Shown: positions 8,869 to 17,644 of the stretch, one piece after another | Layout of the letters: each line of letters begins with the position of its first letter | How positions within the stretch are numbered: the stretch's first letter is position 1 | The notes under the pieces: model-generated | What the model was told of the DNA's origin: nothing | What the model saw: only the letters and a program-made list of their open reading frames with translations | Databases searched by the model: none | Translations under genes and position numbers: made by a program | Origin: Sphingomonas_O antarctica | GTDB taxonomy: Bacteria; Pseudomonadota; Alphaproteobacteria; Sphingomonadales; Sphingomonadaceae | DNA: 64,000 nucleotides | Direction of reading: 5' to 3' | NCBI RefSeq assembly: GCF_965137005.1 | Contig: NZ_CBCRXM010000007.1 | Span: 62,001-126,000, forward strand

Positions 8869-9726
8869 TTATTCGGGTTTCGGCGTCGGGAAGGTTTTGT
8901 GCAGCAGATCCCAGGTGAAATGCATCGTGCCATCTTCCTCGTGGAGCACGTCGACGAACTCGCGATCGCGTAGAATGTCTTCGCGGAGATAGCGGCGGCT
9001 GCCCTGCGCCTGCGTCGCGAGTAACGTGTCGGTGCCCGCGACCGATGCCGCGACCATGAACCGCTCGGACGACTCCAGTCCGGCCAGCACCGGGCTGTCC
9101 TCGTCCAGCATATGCACCAGCGTCCAGGTCAGCCCGAACAACGGGTTCACGTCGCGCACCAGCGGCAACGGCGTCATCCGCCGCAGCGTCCGGCCGTCGG
9201 GCTGTACCACCGTTTCGAGCCAGCTGATCTGGCCGTGCGCGTCGGCCAGCGGCTGCGTCCGTTTGACCGCGACGCGTATCATCAGCGCGGGCTTGCCGTC
9301 GAATTGCCCGATCACCGCGCTCTGGCTGAATTCAAGGCTTTCGCGCGGCCGTGAAAACCGCGCGAAGATCAGTCCGGTGATCGTCGCCGAAAAGAACAAG
9401 CCGACCAGAATCTCGATCGCCGCGACGGCATGGCCGAGGTGATCCGCCGGATGCATCGCGCCGTAGCCGACCGTCCCCAGCGTATCGACCGAGAAGAAGA
9501 ATCCGTCGACCAGCGATCCCGGCTCCATATGCGCGATCGCGCCCGGCATCATGGTGTAGATCAACCCGAAGCCCAGATTGATGGCGACGAACAGCGCCGC
9601 CGTGACCGCGATGAATTGCGGCCAGCTCATCTCCATCACCGCGTAATACAGATCGCTGAACCGCGACGGTCCGCCGATCCGGATGGCGGGCACGCCGGCC
9701 AGCGATATTTCATGGCGCCGGTTCAT
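8869..9726 (-). CDS. KirBac-type inward rectifier potassium channel
   Basis: Prokaryotic Kir channel that conducts K+ across the inner membrane. The 285-residue product has an outer helix at ~36-58, a pore loop with the selectivity filter TVGYG at 85-89, an inner helix at ~98-123, and the Kir immunoglobulin-like cytoplasmic domain (RVAVKRTQPLADAHGQISWL, then LTWTLVHMLDEDSPV). This order and length match KirBac1.1-like channels. The start at 9726 overlaps the stop of the ferredoxin-NADP reductase gene (ATGA), so the two are co-expressed. The longer frame reaching 9924 lies inside that gene and was rejected. Confidence 0.93.
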   Translation of the reverse strand: MNRRHEISLAGVPAIRIGGPSRFSDLYYAVMEMSWPQFIAVTAALFVAINLGFGLIYTMMPGAIAHMEPGSLVDGFFFSVDTLGTVGYGAMHPADHLGHAVAAIEILVGLFFSATITGLIFARFSRPRESLEFSQSAVIGQFDGKPALMIRVAVKRTQPLADAHGQISWLETVVQPDGRTLRRMTPLPLVRDVNPLFGLTWTLVHMLDEDSPVLAGLESSERFMVAASVAGTDTLLATQAQGSRRYLREDILRDREFVDVLHEEDGTMHFTWDLLHKTFPTPKPE

Positions 9727-11036
9727 GCCCGAGGGGCCCGCGCCGCGAGCATATCGGTCACCGACACGAATTTCTCGCGCGGGCTGCCATCGCGCGCGCG
9801 CGCGTTCTCCGCCGCCTCGATGTTTCGCCAATCGCGAAAGGTGGTAACGTCGGCGCCGCGACCGGCGAGCAGCGCGTCGAGCGCCGGCCGACCGGGCTTG
9901 CCGCCGCCGATCGCGTCGCCCCAATCCTCGGCGATCCGGTCCACCACCGAATAACCATCGGGGCGATTGGTCCCGATCGTGCCTGACGGCCCGCGCCGCG
10001 CCCAGCCGACGACATAAAGCCCCGGCAACACCCGCCCCTCGACATTGGCGAAGCGCCCGCGCCCGTGTTCGTACGGCACGCCTTCGATCGGCGGGGTCTG
10101 ATAGCCGATCGCGGTCAGCACGAGGTTGGCCGGGATCGCGTAGGTCTCGCCAGTCCCGGTCGAGCGCAACTCCCGGTCCAGCGTCGTCCGCTCGACGATG
10201 ACCCGCTCGACATGCCCGGCGCCCTCGATCGCGACCGGCGCGGCAAAGAAATCGAAATCGATCGAAAGCGGTTTGCCGGCATGAGGCGCCCCCGCGAAGT
10301 CGCGCAAATGCGTCACCGACTTGCGCATACCCGGTTCGAGCAAGGCATCCTCGCCGATATCGGGCAGGTCGGACGGGGCGACGAACGGTTGCGCCCGCTG
10401 GAGGTGGCCGAGCTCGCCCAGCTCCTTGGGCGTCATCGCGATCTGATGCGGGCCGCGCCGCCCCAGGATGGTCACCCGGACGATGCCCGAATGCTCCAGC
10501 ACGTCGATGGCGTGGTTCGAGATATCCGAGCCGTGAAACTCGGCGCGGCTCTTGGCCAAAATCCGCGCAATGTCGAGCGCGACATTGCCATTGCCGATCA
10601 CCACCGCCCCCGGCCCGGCCAGTGGCGGATCGAGGTCGGCAAATTCGGGATGGCCGTTATACCAGCCGACGAACGCCGCCGATCCGACCACGCCCGGCAG
10701 GTCGGCACCCGGAATATCCAGCTTGCGGTCGTGCGGCGCGCCGGTCGCCAGCACCACCGCGTCATAGCGCGCCGCCAATTCTTCGACCGAAACGTGCGTG
10801 CCGACACAGACATTGCCGACGAAGCGGACATTGTCGGCCAGATTGACCGCCTCGTACCGCCGATAAACCGCCTTGATCGATTGATGATCGGGTGCGACTC
10901 CCGACCGGATCAGGCCGTAAGGCACCGGCAAGCGGTCGATGATGTCGACGCGCACGCCGTCGCCCCAGCGCTTCTGCGCCGCCTCCGCCGTGTAATAGCC
11001 CGCGGGCCCCGACCCGACGATGGCGATGTGGCGCAT
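9723..11036 (-). CDS. FAD-dependent ferredoxin/adrenodoxin-NADP+ reductase family
   Basis: Flavoenzyme of the adrenodoxin-reductase/FprA type that passes electrons between NADPH and a ferredoxin. The 437 residues contain the N-terminal FAD motif IAIVGSGPAGYYTAEA, the family signature PYGLIRSGVAPDHQSIK, the NADP-binding GNGNVALDIARIL around residue 155, and a C-terminal VVGWARRGPSGTIGTNRPD that closes over FAD. It is upstream of and overlaps the KirBac gene, an unusual pairing. About 260 bases upstream contain no convincing ORF and must hold the promoter. The electron acceptor is not encoded in the window. Confidence 0.93.
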   Translation of the reverse strand: MRHIAIVGSGPAGYYTAEAAQKRWGDGVRVDIIDRLPVPYGLIRSGVAPDHQSIKAVYRRYEAVNLADNVRFVGNVCVGTHVSVEELAARYDAVVLATGAPHDRKLDIPGADLPGVVGSAAFVGWYNGHPEFADLDPPLAGPGAVVIGNGNVALDIARILAKSRAEFHGSDISNHAIDVLEHSGIVRVTILGRRGPHQIAMTPKELGELGHLQRAQPFVAPSDLPDIGEDALLEPGMRKSVTHLRDFAGAPHAGKPLSIDFDFFAAPVAIEGAGHVERVIVERTTLDRELRSTGTGETYAIPANLVLTAIGYQTPPIEGVPYEHGRGRFANVEGRVLPGLYVVGWARRGPSGTIGTNRPDGYSVVDRIAEDWGDAIGGGKPGRPALDALLAGRGADVTTFRDWRNIEAAENARARDGSPREKFVSVTDMLAARAPRA

Positions 11037-11296
11037 TGGCGACCCCTCCTGCCGGCGACGTTACGCTGTGGCGGCCACGGCGCAAGTCACGAAGGTTTCA
11101 GCGTCACGCAATCGCTCGGCGCACGCCGTCCAGCCTCGCGGTGCTGGTATCTTCTGCCGTGGTTTCATGGCCTTTTCCCACGCGCCATCCCCGCCCAAGG
11201 ACCGATCCGCCCGAGATCGACATTCTTGCGGTCGCGCGCAACGCCGACGCCCGAGCACGGTCCCCCGGTCGCGACCTGGCCTCGGGATTGATGCGG

Positions 11297-12568
11297 TTAG
11301 TCTGCGCGAACCGGCGGATGATCCCCTGCGCGGAACTTTTGACCCCGTTGGAAGCCCCCGCTGAGCAAGAAGGCCCTTACGCTGGGATCGCTGCTGAGCC
11401 CGGCGGCAGTCCGGGCAGCGGCCCATGCTTCATCCTCGTCACCCGCCAACCAGCACACGCGCGCACGTGCTGCCCACCATGGCTGATATTCAGTCCCGTT
11501 CTGCACATCGTGCAGTTGCCGCAGGGCACTTACCGACGCCCCATTTTCGGAATGCGCGACGGCACGAGCCACCAGCACGCCCGTCGTCGGCGCGAAACGA
11601 GCAAGAACGTCGTACAGGCGCGCCAGCGCTTCGGTGAAGCGCTCCCCGGTCATGCGCTGATGCGCATGAAGCGATTGGACTGCGGCCTCGGTCTGGAAGC
11701 GGCCCGGTGCGGCAAGCAGCGACGCTGCGCGGATCAGCGCTTCCGCTTCGGCGATCATCGTGCCGCTCCATCGGGACACGTCCTGCCGGTCGAGGGGTAC
11801 AAACACGCCTTGAGCGTCACGTCGCGCACTACGGCGCGCCTCGCAATGCAACATTAGCGACAACAGACCCATGACCTCAGGATCCTCGGGCAGCAACTTC
11901 CGGAGCAGGCGCGCGAGCCAGATTGCTTCCGACGCCAGTCCGCCAAGCTTGCTGTCGGTGCCGCTCACATCTTCCCAAGCCGTGCCATAGGCGGCGTATA
12001 CGGCCGACAGAACCATATCGAGGCGACCGGGCAAATCGGTGCGGTCGGGAACGACAAACGATATCCCGGCCTCGCGTATTTTCCGCTTCGCCCGCACCAG
12101 CCGCTGACTCATGGTGCCGCTGGACACAAGGAAGCACGCGGCAATGCGGGCCGCATCAAGCCCGAGCACTGTCTGAAGCATCAACGGTGTCTGCACGTCG
12201 CAGTCTATCGCCGGGTGCGCGCAGACGAACATCAGTGCCAACCGTTCATCGCCGAAGGCGCTGGCGACGGTCGCTTCGCGCTCATCCTGGAGCAACTGGA
12301 CAAGCTCGATGGCGGCTTCCGCCGTTTGCCGTCGCCCCACGGCATGACCGATGCCGCGCCGCGCAACCGTCAACAGCCAACCAACGGGGTTGGTCGGCGT
12401 GCCGTCACGGGGCCACTGCGCGAGCGCGGCAGCGAAGGCGTCGCCGAGTGCATCCTCCGCAACTGCGATGTCGCCGCATCGCTTGGCGAGGATTGCAAGC
12501 AGCTTGCCATAGGACGCGCGCGCCACAACCTCCGCCTGGTCGGCAACAGCGTGGCGCGCGCGATCCAT
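11297..12568 (-). CDS. ECF RNA polymerase sigma factor with C-terminal extension (ECF42-like)
   Basis: Sigma-70 family extracytoplasmic-function factor of 423 residues, about twice the usual ECF length. Region 2 is recognisable (AILAKRCGDIAVAEDALGDA), and region 4 lies at ~140-180 with GLDAARIAACFLVSSGTMSQ and RLVRAKRKIREAG. The long C-terminal part is helical (DUF6596/TPR-like) and in this group replaces an anti-sigma factor as the regulatory element. The start at 12568 shares a base with the stop of the YCII/DGPF gene (TGATG). This gene pair is the diagnostic context of the ECF42 group. Its regulon is unknown. Confidence 0.88.
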   Translation of the reverse strand: MDRARHAVADQAEVVARASYGKLLAILAKRCGDIAVAEDALGDAFAAALAQWPRDGTPTNPVGWLLTVARRGIGHAVGRRQTAEAAIELVQLLQDEREATVASAFGDERLALMFVCAHPAIDCDVQTPLMLQTVLGLDAARIAACFLVSSGTMSQRLVRAKRKIREAGISFVVPDRTDLPGRLDMVLSAVYAAYGTAWEDVSGTDSKLGGLASEAIWLARLLRKLLPEDPEVMGLLSLMLHCEARRSARRDAQGVFVPLDRQDVSRWSGTMIAEAEALIRAASLLAAPGRFQTEAAVQSLHAHQRMTGERFTEALARLYDVLARFAPTTGVLVARAVAHSENGASVSALRQLHDVQNGTEYQPWWAARARVCWLAGDEDEAWAAARTAAGLSSDPSVRAFLLSGGFQRGQKFRAGDHPPVRAD

Positions 12569-12927
12569 CAGGCGCTTGGCGGCGGCATCACGGGGCGAAT
12601 CTCGACCGAACCCCCTGTCACGCACGGCGCGCGCGACGCCCATTCGAGCGCGGCGTCGAGGTCGGGGACATCGACGATGACGTATCCGGCGAGCATCTCC
12701 TTCGTGTCCGCGAACGGACCGTCGACAACGTGGCGTTTGCCGTTCTCCACCCGGAGCGTCGTGGCGACGTCAGGCGGTTGCAGGCCATTTCCACTCACCA
12801 TCGCGCCGCTCTGCGCGATCGCACCGATGTACGCGGTCCAGCCACCCCAATAAGCTTCCGCTTGAGCCGGATCATTGGGCTTGGCCCTTTCAGCCGACGT
12901 TTCATGGAACAGCAGCATGTAGTGCAT
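12568..12927 (-). CDS. YCII-related (DGPF) protein
   Basis: A 119-residue ferredoxin-like dimeric alpha/beta-barrel protein; the HYMLLFHE N-terminus and VDGPFADTKE carry the DGPF signature. Such proteins commonly sit next to ECF42-type sigma genes, as here, where its stop and the sigma start share a base. The biochemical role is not established; a small-molecule or regulatory role is inferred from context only. The ATG at 12927 is preferred because AAGG lies 9 bases upstream; for the in-frame ATG at 12936 the same AAGG would abut the start codon. Confidence 0.87.
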   Translation of the reverse strand: MHYMLLFHETSAERAKPNDPAQAEAYWGGWTAYIGAIAQSGAMVSGNGLQPPDVATTLRVENGKRHVVDGPFADTKEMLAGYVIVDVPDLDAALEWASRAPCVTGGSVEIRPVMPPPSA

Positions 12928-13235
12928 TGGTCGCATCCTTATACCAGGCTGGAGCCGCTGGCGTCATGCCCGCGACGAGCGGCGCAACAGCCGCTCGATT
13001 AGATGTGCGGCAAGGCAACGGGATTCAGACCGACGGGTTAAAAAAATCGCAAGGGTCGGTCACCTCGTCACTTTTCCACAGGATTACGAGTTTCGAAATT
13101 GCGGGTCAGAATGCCGACAGCCGGCGGGTGCTGCGACGCTTGCGGCTATAATCACCCAACAGCAGAAATAGACGGATCATGACAGCCTCCGGAACGATGG
13201 CCAGGCGTTTGATCCGCCACCCCCAACCCGGAGCG
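12928..13235. other. intergenic region without recognisable gene
   Basis: About 308 bases between the YCII gene start and the 3' end of the lipoprotein locus. Short frames on the plus strand here show no family resemblance. The right part, next to the YCII start, must contain the promoter of the YCII-sigma pair, but no confident -35/-10 can be named. Confidence 0.4.
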
Positions 13236-14824
13236 CTAGTTCAGCGCATAAGCGAACAACCCGGTGCTACCCGAGATCAGCAACAAATTGTCCGGCGAAA
13301 TCGCCAGATCACCGCCCTGCGCGATTGTCCACACCACCGGATTGCCCGCGCGCGTCAAATCGATGGCATAGGTTTCGGTCATGCTGGCGACAAACAGGTG
13401 GCTTTCGGTGACGACGACATTGCTGGTCAGGTTCGGCTTGCCCGATGCGACATCGATAGAGGAGACAACAGCGCCGGTTGCCGTGTCGATCACGTCGATA
13501 ATGGTCGAATTGGCGCGCGGCGCATACAGCCGGGTCGCGCGCAAGGCGGGTTGGTTGATATAGCTGGCGGCGGTGCGCCACAGGAAATTTGCCTGACCAC
13601 GCGCGAATGCGATCAACGGCCGCGGCTGATTTGGCGCGCGATTATCCGAGAACGTGAAAATATTCCCCTTACCGTCGAGGATCGGCGCGCCGAAATACGA
13701 CCCGTAATAGCTTAGACCGGCGCTGGAGAAAAACGGATCGACAATCGACTGGGAGATCGAGCCGTCCGCGCGGCTCAGGATGTTAAGCGAGCCAGCGCTG
13801 TAGAAATAGACATATTGCTCATCGACGCCGAGGCTCTCGCCTTCTTGCACGATTCCCGTACCGGCGGTCTGAACCCAGTCCTGCGTGCCTGCTGCGGCGT
13901 CGAAGGCATAAACGACGTTCCCGAAATATCCGGCTTGGTGATATAGCTTGTCGCCAAACGGCACAGGCGCACCTGCTTTTGCAAACTGACTAGCATAATG
14001 CAGCACGCGCAGGACTTCGCCGCTGCTCGCATTCAACACCGGCATCGGCACACTGCCCGACGACAGGACGATCGCCGCGGTGATCACGCGGCCGTTGCAC
14101 AACTCGGCGCACTGACATTGAAGCCGACCTGGCCCAAGTCATAGCTCCATTGCTGAACCCCGGAAGCGCTCGCAAAAGCGCGCGTGAAGCTGTGGCTTGA
14201 CGTCGTCCCACCTTGCTGGAAATTCGCGAACACGCTGCCTTGACATGCAGCGACGGCCGATGGTGCGGAGCCCTCGCTCGGCACGCTCCAGACCGGCGTT
14301 GGCCGGAAATTCGCGGCATTATATTTTACGGCGACATACGCTGTGTGCGCCGCATCCCGCTGAAATGTCGCCCAGTCTTTCAACTTCACGTTCAAATTTA
14401 CTGAGAACGTCTTCGTCGAACCGGGATAAACAGTCGTGCAACTAGCATCGGTGCACAGACGGAACGTAACCGCATTGGTGGTACTACCACCCGGCAGGAA
14501 ATCTGCATTGGTCAGCTTGACTTGATAACCATTCGCCCCGCTCGCGGTTGGCGCATTCGCCAGCAGGAACCGCCCGCCGTCGATCTGGATGTCGGGCACG
14601 ACTGCTCCCGAAGGAGTTCCGGTGTAAGTCGCTGAAAAAGAGTAAGTCGCCTTACTGCCTTCGGAAACTTCCGTAGTTGGTGATGACGAATCGAGCGCGA
14701 CGTTCAAAGTCGAGATTGTCGGCGGTGCAGTGCCGGCACCCCCGCTGCCGGTGTCGGCGCTGCCTCCGCATGCGCTCAAGGCAGACGTCAAAATAATTGT
14801 GGCCCACGGCCGGGCGTACCCCAT
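13236..14824 (-). pseudogene. PQQ-like beta-propeller lipoprotein, frameshifted
   Basis: The N-terminal part starts at 14824 with a lipoprotein signal (TIILTSALSACGG; lipobox LSAC) and a Gly/Thr-rich linker. An Ig-like domain then leads into propeller repeats (WATFQRDAAHTAYV...). That frame stops at 14084 right after NVSAPSCATAA. The continuation NGRVITAAIVLSSGS... lies in another frame down to 13236, with propeller blades such as YAPRANSTIIDVIDTATGAV. The two frames overlap at 14084-14102, and joining them would restore the usual SAPxxANGRV propeller motif, so one missing base there is the simplest explanation. Whether this is a true mutation or a sequencing error cannot be decided. Intact, it would be a ~530-residue outer-membrane or periplasmic protein of unknown role. 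Confidence 0.72.
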
Positions 14825-14853
14825 GCGTCCCCCTTTTTCGTCCGTCTATTAGT

Positions 14854-14871
14854 GGTAACCTGTTGTTAACC
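14854..14871. promoter_or_regulatory. possible operator upstream of the beta-propeller lipoprotein gene
   Basis: Repeated half-sites ggtaacc (14854-14860) and gttaacc (14865-14871), 11 bases apart, lie 30 bases before the start codon of the minus-strand lipoprotein gene. They resemble TTAACC-type CtrA half-sites, but the spacing was not tested against known sites. Confidence 0.25.
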
Positions 14872-14901
14872 AGAGCCTAGTTGGGGGACAATGGGGCTTT
14901 G

Positions 14902-14943
14902 ACAAAAAAACAGGGGCGGCGCGAGGATGTCTCGCGCCGCCCC
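14902..14943 (-). terminator. Rho-independent terminator of the UrcA-family gene
   Basis: A perfect 13-bp GC stem (14913-14925 with 14931-14943, loop gatgt) lies just after the stop codon at 14967. Read on the minus strand it is followed by seven T residues (complement of the A-run at 14904-14910). This is the clearest intrinsic terminator in the window. Confidence 0.88.
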
Positions 14944-14966
14944 GAGGGCGTTGGTCATAAGCGGGT

Positions 14967-15254
14967 TCAGCCTTGGCCGATGGTGCGCACCCGATAAGCC
15001 GCCGCCAGTTGATCGTTGCCGATCTTGGCAAGCATATCGACCGACAGTTCGTTGCGGCACTTCGTTTCTTCCATCAGGCTCGGACCGGCATAGCAGGCCG
15101 ACTGCACCGCATGCTTGATGCGCTTGGCGACGGCATCGCGGCCCGTCACGGTCGACAGCTCGGACGGACGATAAGCGACCTTGGCTGTAATGTCGGCCTG
15201 CGCGGCGGCAGGAACGATCAGGGCGGTGGCGATGATGAGGTTGCGGATGAACAT
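14967..15254 (-). CDS. UrcA family protein
   Basis: A 95-residue exported protein. MFIRNLIIATALIVPAAAQA is a signal peptide, probably cut after AQA. The mature part has the UrcA pattern: a V-x-Y segment near the N-terminus, then RIKHAVQSACYAGPSLMEE with conserved Cys and a second Cys in TKCRNELS, which could form a disulfide. UrcA-like proteins are common in sphingomonads and caulobacters; their function is not established. The start at 15254 is set by the signal peptide; the longer upstream frame has no support. It is divergent from a CadC-like regulator gene and has its own terminator. Confidence 0.8.
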   Translation of the reverse strand: MFIRNLIIATALIVPAAAQADITAKVAYRPSELSTVTGRDAVAKRIKHAVQSACYAGPSLMEETKCRNELSVDMLAKIGNDQLAAAYRVRTIGQG

Positions 15255-15462
15255 TGGACTTTCCTTCGAATTGCGCCGGCTGGATTGCCGACGATCCGGG
15301 GATGGGCCGTCCGCCGCCGGCGATCCTGCAAAGCCGCTGGAATGTCGCTGACCCAGTTTGTTTTCAGAATTGGTCACGCGATTCCGCCATTTTTCTTGCG
15401 TGCCTGCGCGCCATAAGTCACTCTTCGCCCGATCAGTCCGCGACAGGGGGAGCGGCATAGCG

Positions 15463-17334
15463 ATGGACACCGCCGCCACGCCCCCGCGACTCGCGTTCGA
15501 CCGGTTCGTTTTCGATCCCGCCGACGCGCGGCTGAGCGGACCCGACGGGCCGATTCGCATCGGCAACAAGGCGCTGGGCGTGCTTGCCGCGCTGATCGCC
15601 GCGCGCGGGCGTTTGCTGACCAAGGACGAATTGTTCGAGACGGTGTGGGACGGCACCGTCGTGTCCGAATCCGCTCTGACGTCGGTCATCAAGGAATTGC
15701 GCCGGGCGCTGGGCGACGACCGGCAGGACGCCCGCTTCATCGAAAGCGTTTACGGGCGCGGCTATCGGTTTTTACCCGAGGTGCGCGAAGCCGGGGTGGA
15801 CAGCGCGCCGCCGCCACGCCCAAAGGCGCCGTTGGTCGATGCCCCAACTCTCGCAGCCGCGCCCCGCCGCAAGTGGCTGTGGCCGGTCGCGCTGGCGATG
15901 CTGGTGATCGCCATCGGTATCGCCGCATGGCGCTTCGTGCCGCGATCGACGGCCGATGTGGACCTGGCGTCGTCCAGCGTCGCGGTGTTGCCCTTCGCCA
16001 ATATCAGCGGCGACAAGGACGAGGATTATTTTGCTGCCGGGGTGACCGAGGAACTGCGCACGCGCCTGTCGCGCCTCGCCAGCCTGCAGGTCGCGGCGCG
16101 CGCCTCCTCGGTCTCGGTCAAGACCAGCGGACTGGATGCGCAAGCGATCGGCAAGCGCCTCGCGGTCGGCTACGTCATCGACGGCAGCGTGCGCCGCGAA
16201 GGCAATATCGTCCGCGTCAGCGCAACCCTGGTCGATACCCGCACCGGCTTCCAACGCTGGACGCAAAGTTACGACCGCAAGCTCGACGACGTCTTCGCGA
16301 TCCAGGGCGACATCGCCCAGTCGGTGGCCAGCGCCGTGCAGGGGCGGCTGGGCAAGGCACAGGCGGCGGTTCTCGACGCGTCCCTGACCAGCGTGCCCGC
16401 GGCGTTCGACGCCTATGCCAAGGGGCGAGCGCTGTTCGACCTGTCAGGCGACGAAGCGACGTATCGCGCTGCCCTCGCCGCGTTCGATCGGGCGATCGAG
16501 TTGGACCCCAAATATGCCGCCGCTTATGCACAGCGGTCGCGGGTATTGGTGACGCTCGCCAACCAATTTGCGTCGACGGACAAGTTGCGTGGGATTTACG
16601 CGGAAAGCCTGCGGTCGGCGCAGACCGGCGTTGCGCTTTCCCCCGATCTTGATGTTGCCCAAGCGGCATTGGGCTATGTGTTGGTCAATGGTTTCTTGGA
16701 TTTTGCCCGTGCGGCAAAACCATATGAACGGGCCATACATCTGGGGCCGAACAATGCGGATATCTTGATTCCTTATGGCCTTTTTGCCGCGCGAACGCAG
16801 GGGGAGCAAGGCTTGGTTTCTCTATACAAGGCGGCCACGCTAGATCCGCTGAGTGCCCGACCATTCCTGTCGCTGGGGGCGGCATTCATGAGCCTGCATC
16901 GCTATGCGGACGCCATTCCGCAATTCAGCCATGCTCTCAAAATAACTCCCGGCCTTACTTCGGGTCATTCCGGTCTAGGCGATGCGTTGCTCATGCTCGG
17001 TCGTCCCAAGGAGGCACGCGCGCAGTATATCGCCGAGCCACTCGATTTTACCCGTCTGGCAGGACTAGCCATCACCGAACGCCAATTGCGCAACAATACC
17101 GCTGCGCAAGCCGCATTCGATGAGCTGTCAAAGCAGGGCGATGCCGTCGCTTACCAACGCGCACAGGTCTTGGCTCAATGGGGAAATAGCAAAGGTGCAT
17201 TGGACGCGCTTGAAGCCGCATTTCGGGTCGGCGACGCCGGCTTGGTCAAGATGCGTTCCGACCCGCTACTCATGCCGATCAATCGTCAGCCAAGGTTTGT
17301 CGCCTTGCTGGCCAAAATACATTTTCCATCGTAA
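15463..17334 (+). CDS. CadC-like transcriptional regulator with TPR domain
   Basis: A 623-residue membrane-bound regulator. Residues ~10-105 form an OmpR/PhoB-type winged helix (ALTSVIKELRRALGDD, then FIESVYGRGYRF). A single membrane helix lies at ~138-157 (LWPVALAMLVIAIGIAAW). The periplasmic part begins SSVAVLPFANISGDKDEDYF, a TolB-N-like segment common in this type, and continues with TPR repeats (AAYAQRSRVLV, LGAAFMSLHRYADA). The ATG at 15463 places the winged helix at the N-terminus; the frame extends to 15358 without support. Signal and target genes are unknown. It is divergent from the UrcA gene across 208 bases, a possible target. Confidence 0.88.
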   Translation: MDTAATPPRLAFDRFVFDPADARLSGPDGPIRIGNKALGVLAALIAARGRLLTKDELFETVWDGTVVSESALTSVIKELRRALGDDRQDARFIESVYGRGYRFLPEVREAGVDSAPPPRPKAPLVDAPTLAAAPRRKWLWPVALAMLVIAIGIAAWRFVPRSTADVDLASSSVAVLPFANISGDKDEDYFAAGVTEELRTRLSRLASLQVAARASSVSVKTSGLDAQAIGKRLAVGYVIDGSVRREGNIVRVSATLVDTRTGFQRWTQSYDRKLDDVFAIQGDIAQSVASAVQGRLGKAQAAVLDASLTSVPAAFDAYAKGRALFDLSGDEATYRAALAAFDRAIELDPKYAAAYAQRSRVLVTLANQFASTDKLRGIYAESLRSAQTGVALSPDLDVAQAALGYVLVNGFLDFARAAKPYERAIHLGPNNADILIPYGLFAARTQGEQGLVSLYKAATLDPLSARPFLSLGAAFMSLHRYADAIPQFSHALKITPGLTSGHSGLGDALLMLGRPKEARAQYIAEPLDFTRLAGLAITERQLRNNTAAQAAFDELSKQGDAVAYQRAQVLAQWGNSKGALDALEAAFRVGDAGLVKMRSDPLLMPINRQPRFVALLAKIHFPS

Positions 17335-17368
17335 GTTCTAAGTACGCTCGAAGCCAAGGGGAAGTCAG

Positions 17369-17530
17369 ATGCGAAAGCACGATATCGTTTTAGGAGCAGC
17401 CGTTCTCACGGTAGGATTACTTCTTGGCTGGGCAATGGGTCACAATGAGGATCCACACTTCGTGCGTGTGCCCGATCCGCATGTCGGTGAAGACCCGGAT
17501 CCGCGGCACAAGAAACCCGACGATAATTGA
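17369..17530 (+). CDS. tiny membrane-anchored protein
   Basis: A 53-residue ORF, MRKHDIVLGAAVLTVGLLLG and onward. It has one N-terminal membrane helix followed by a charged, Pro/Asp/His-rich tail (DPHFVRVPDPHVGEDPDP). A strong ribosome site (AAGGGGAAG) lies 5 bases before the ATG, which is the main support. It follows the CadC-like gene by 34 bases, so it may be in the same transcript. No family recognised. Confidence 0.5.
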   Translation: MRKHDIVLGAAVLTVGLLLGWAMGHNEDPHFVRVPDPHVGEDPDPRHKKPDDN

Positions 17531-17619
17531 GTAACGTCGCGGTTCACTGAGCTCCGCGAGCCCTTGCGGGACTGACCCGTTCCACCCATTTGAAATTCGG
17601 CGCACCGCTTGCTGCAGCC

Positions 17620-17634
17620 GAACAAATCTGGAAC
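17620..17634. promoter_or_regulatory. SOS box (LexA operator) of uvrA
   Basis: Exact GAAC-N7-GAAC (17620-17623 and 17631-17634), the direct-repeat LexA box of alphaproteobacteria. It sits 10 bases before the uvrA start, where bound LexA would block expression until DNA damage. Confidence 0.78.
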
Positions 17635-17644
17635 AAGTCGTCTT

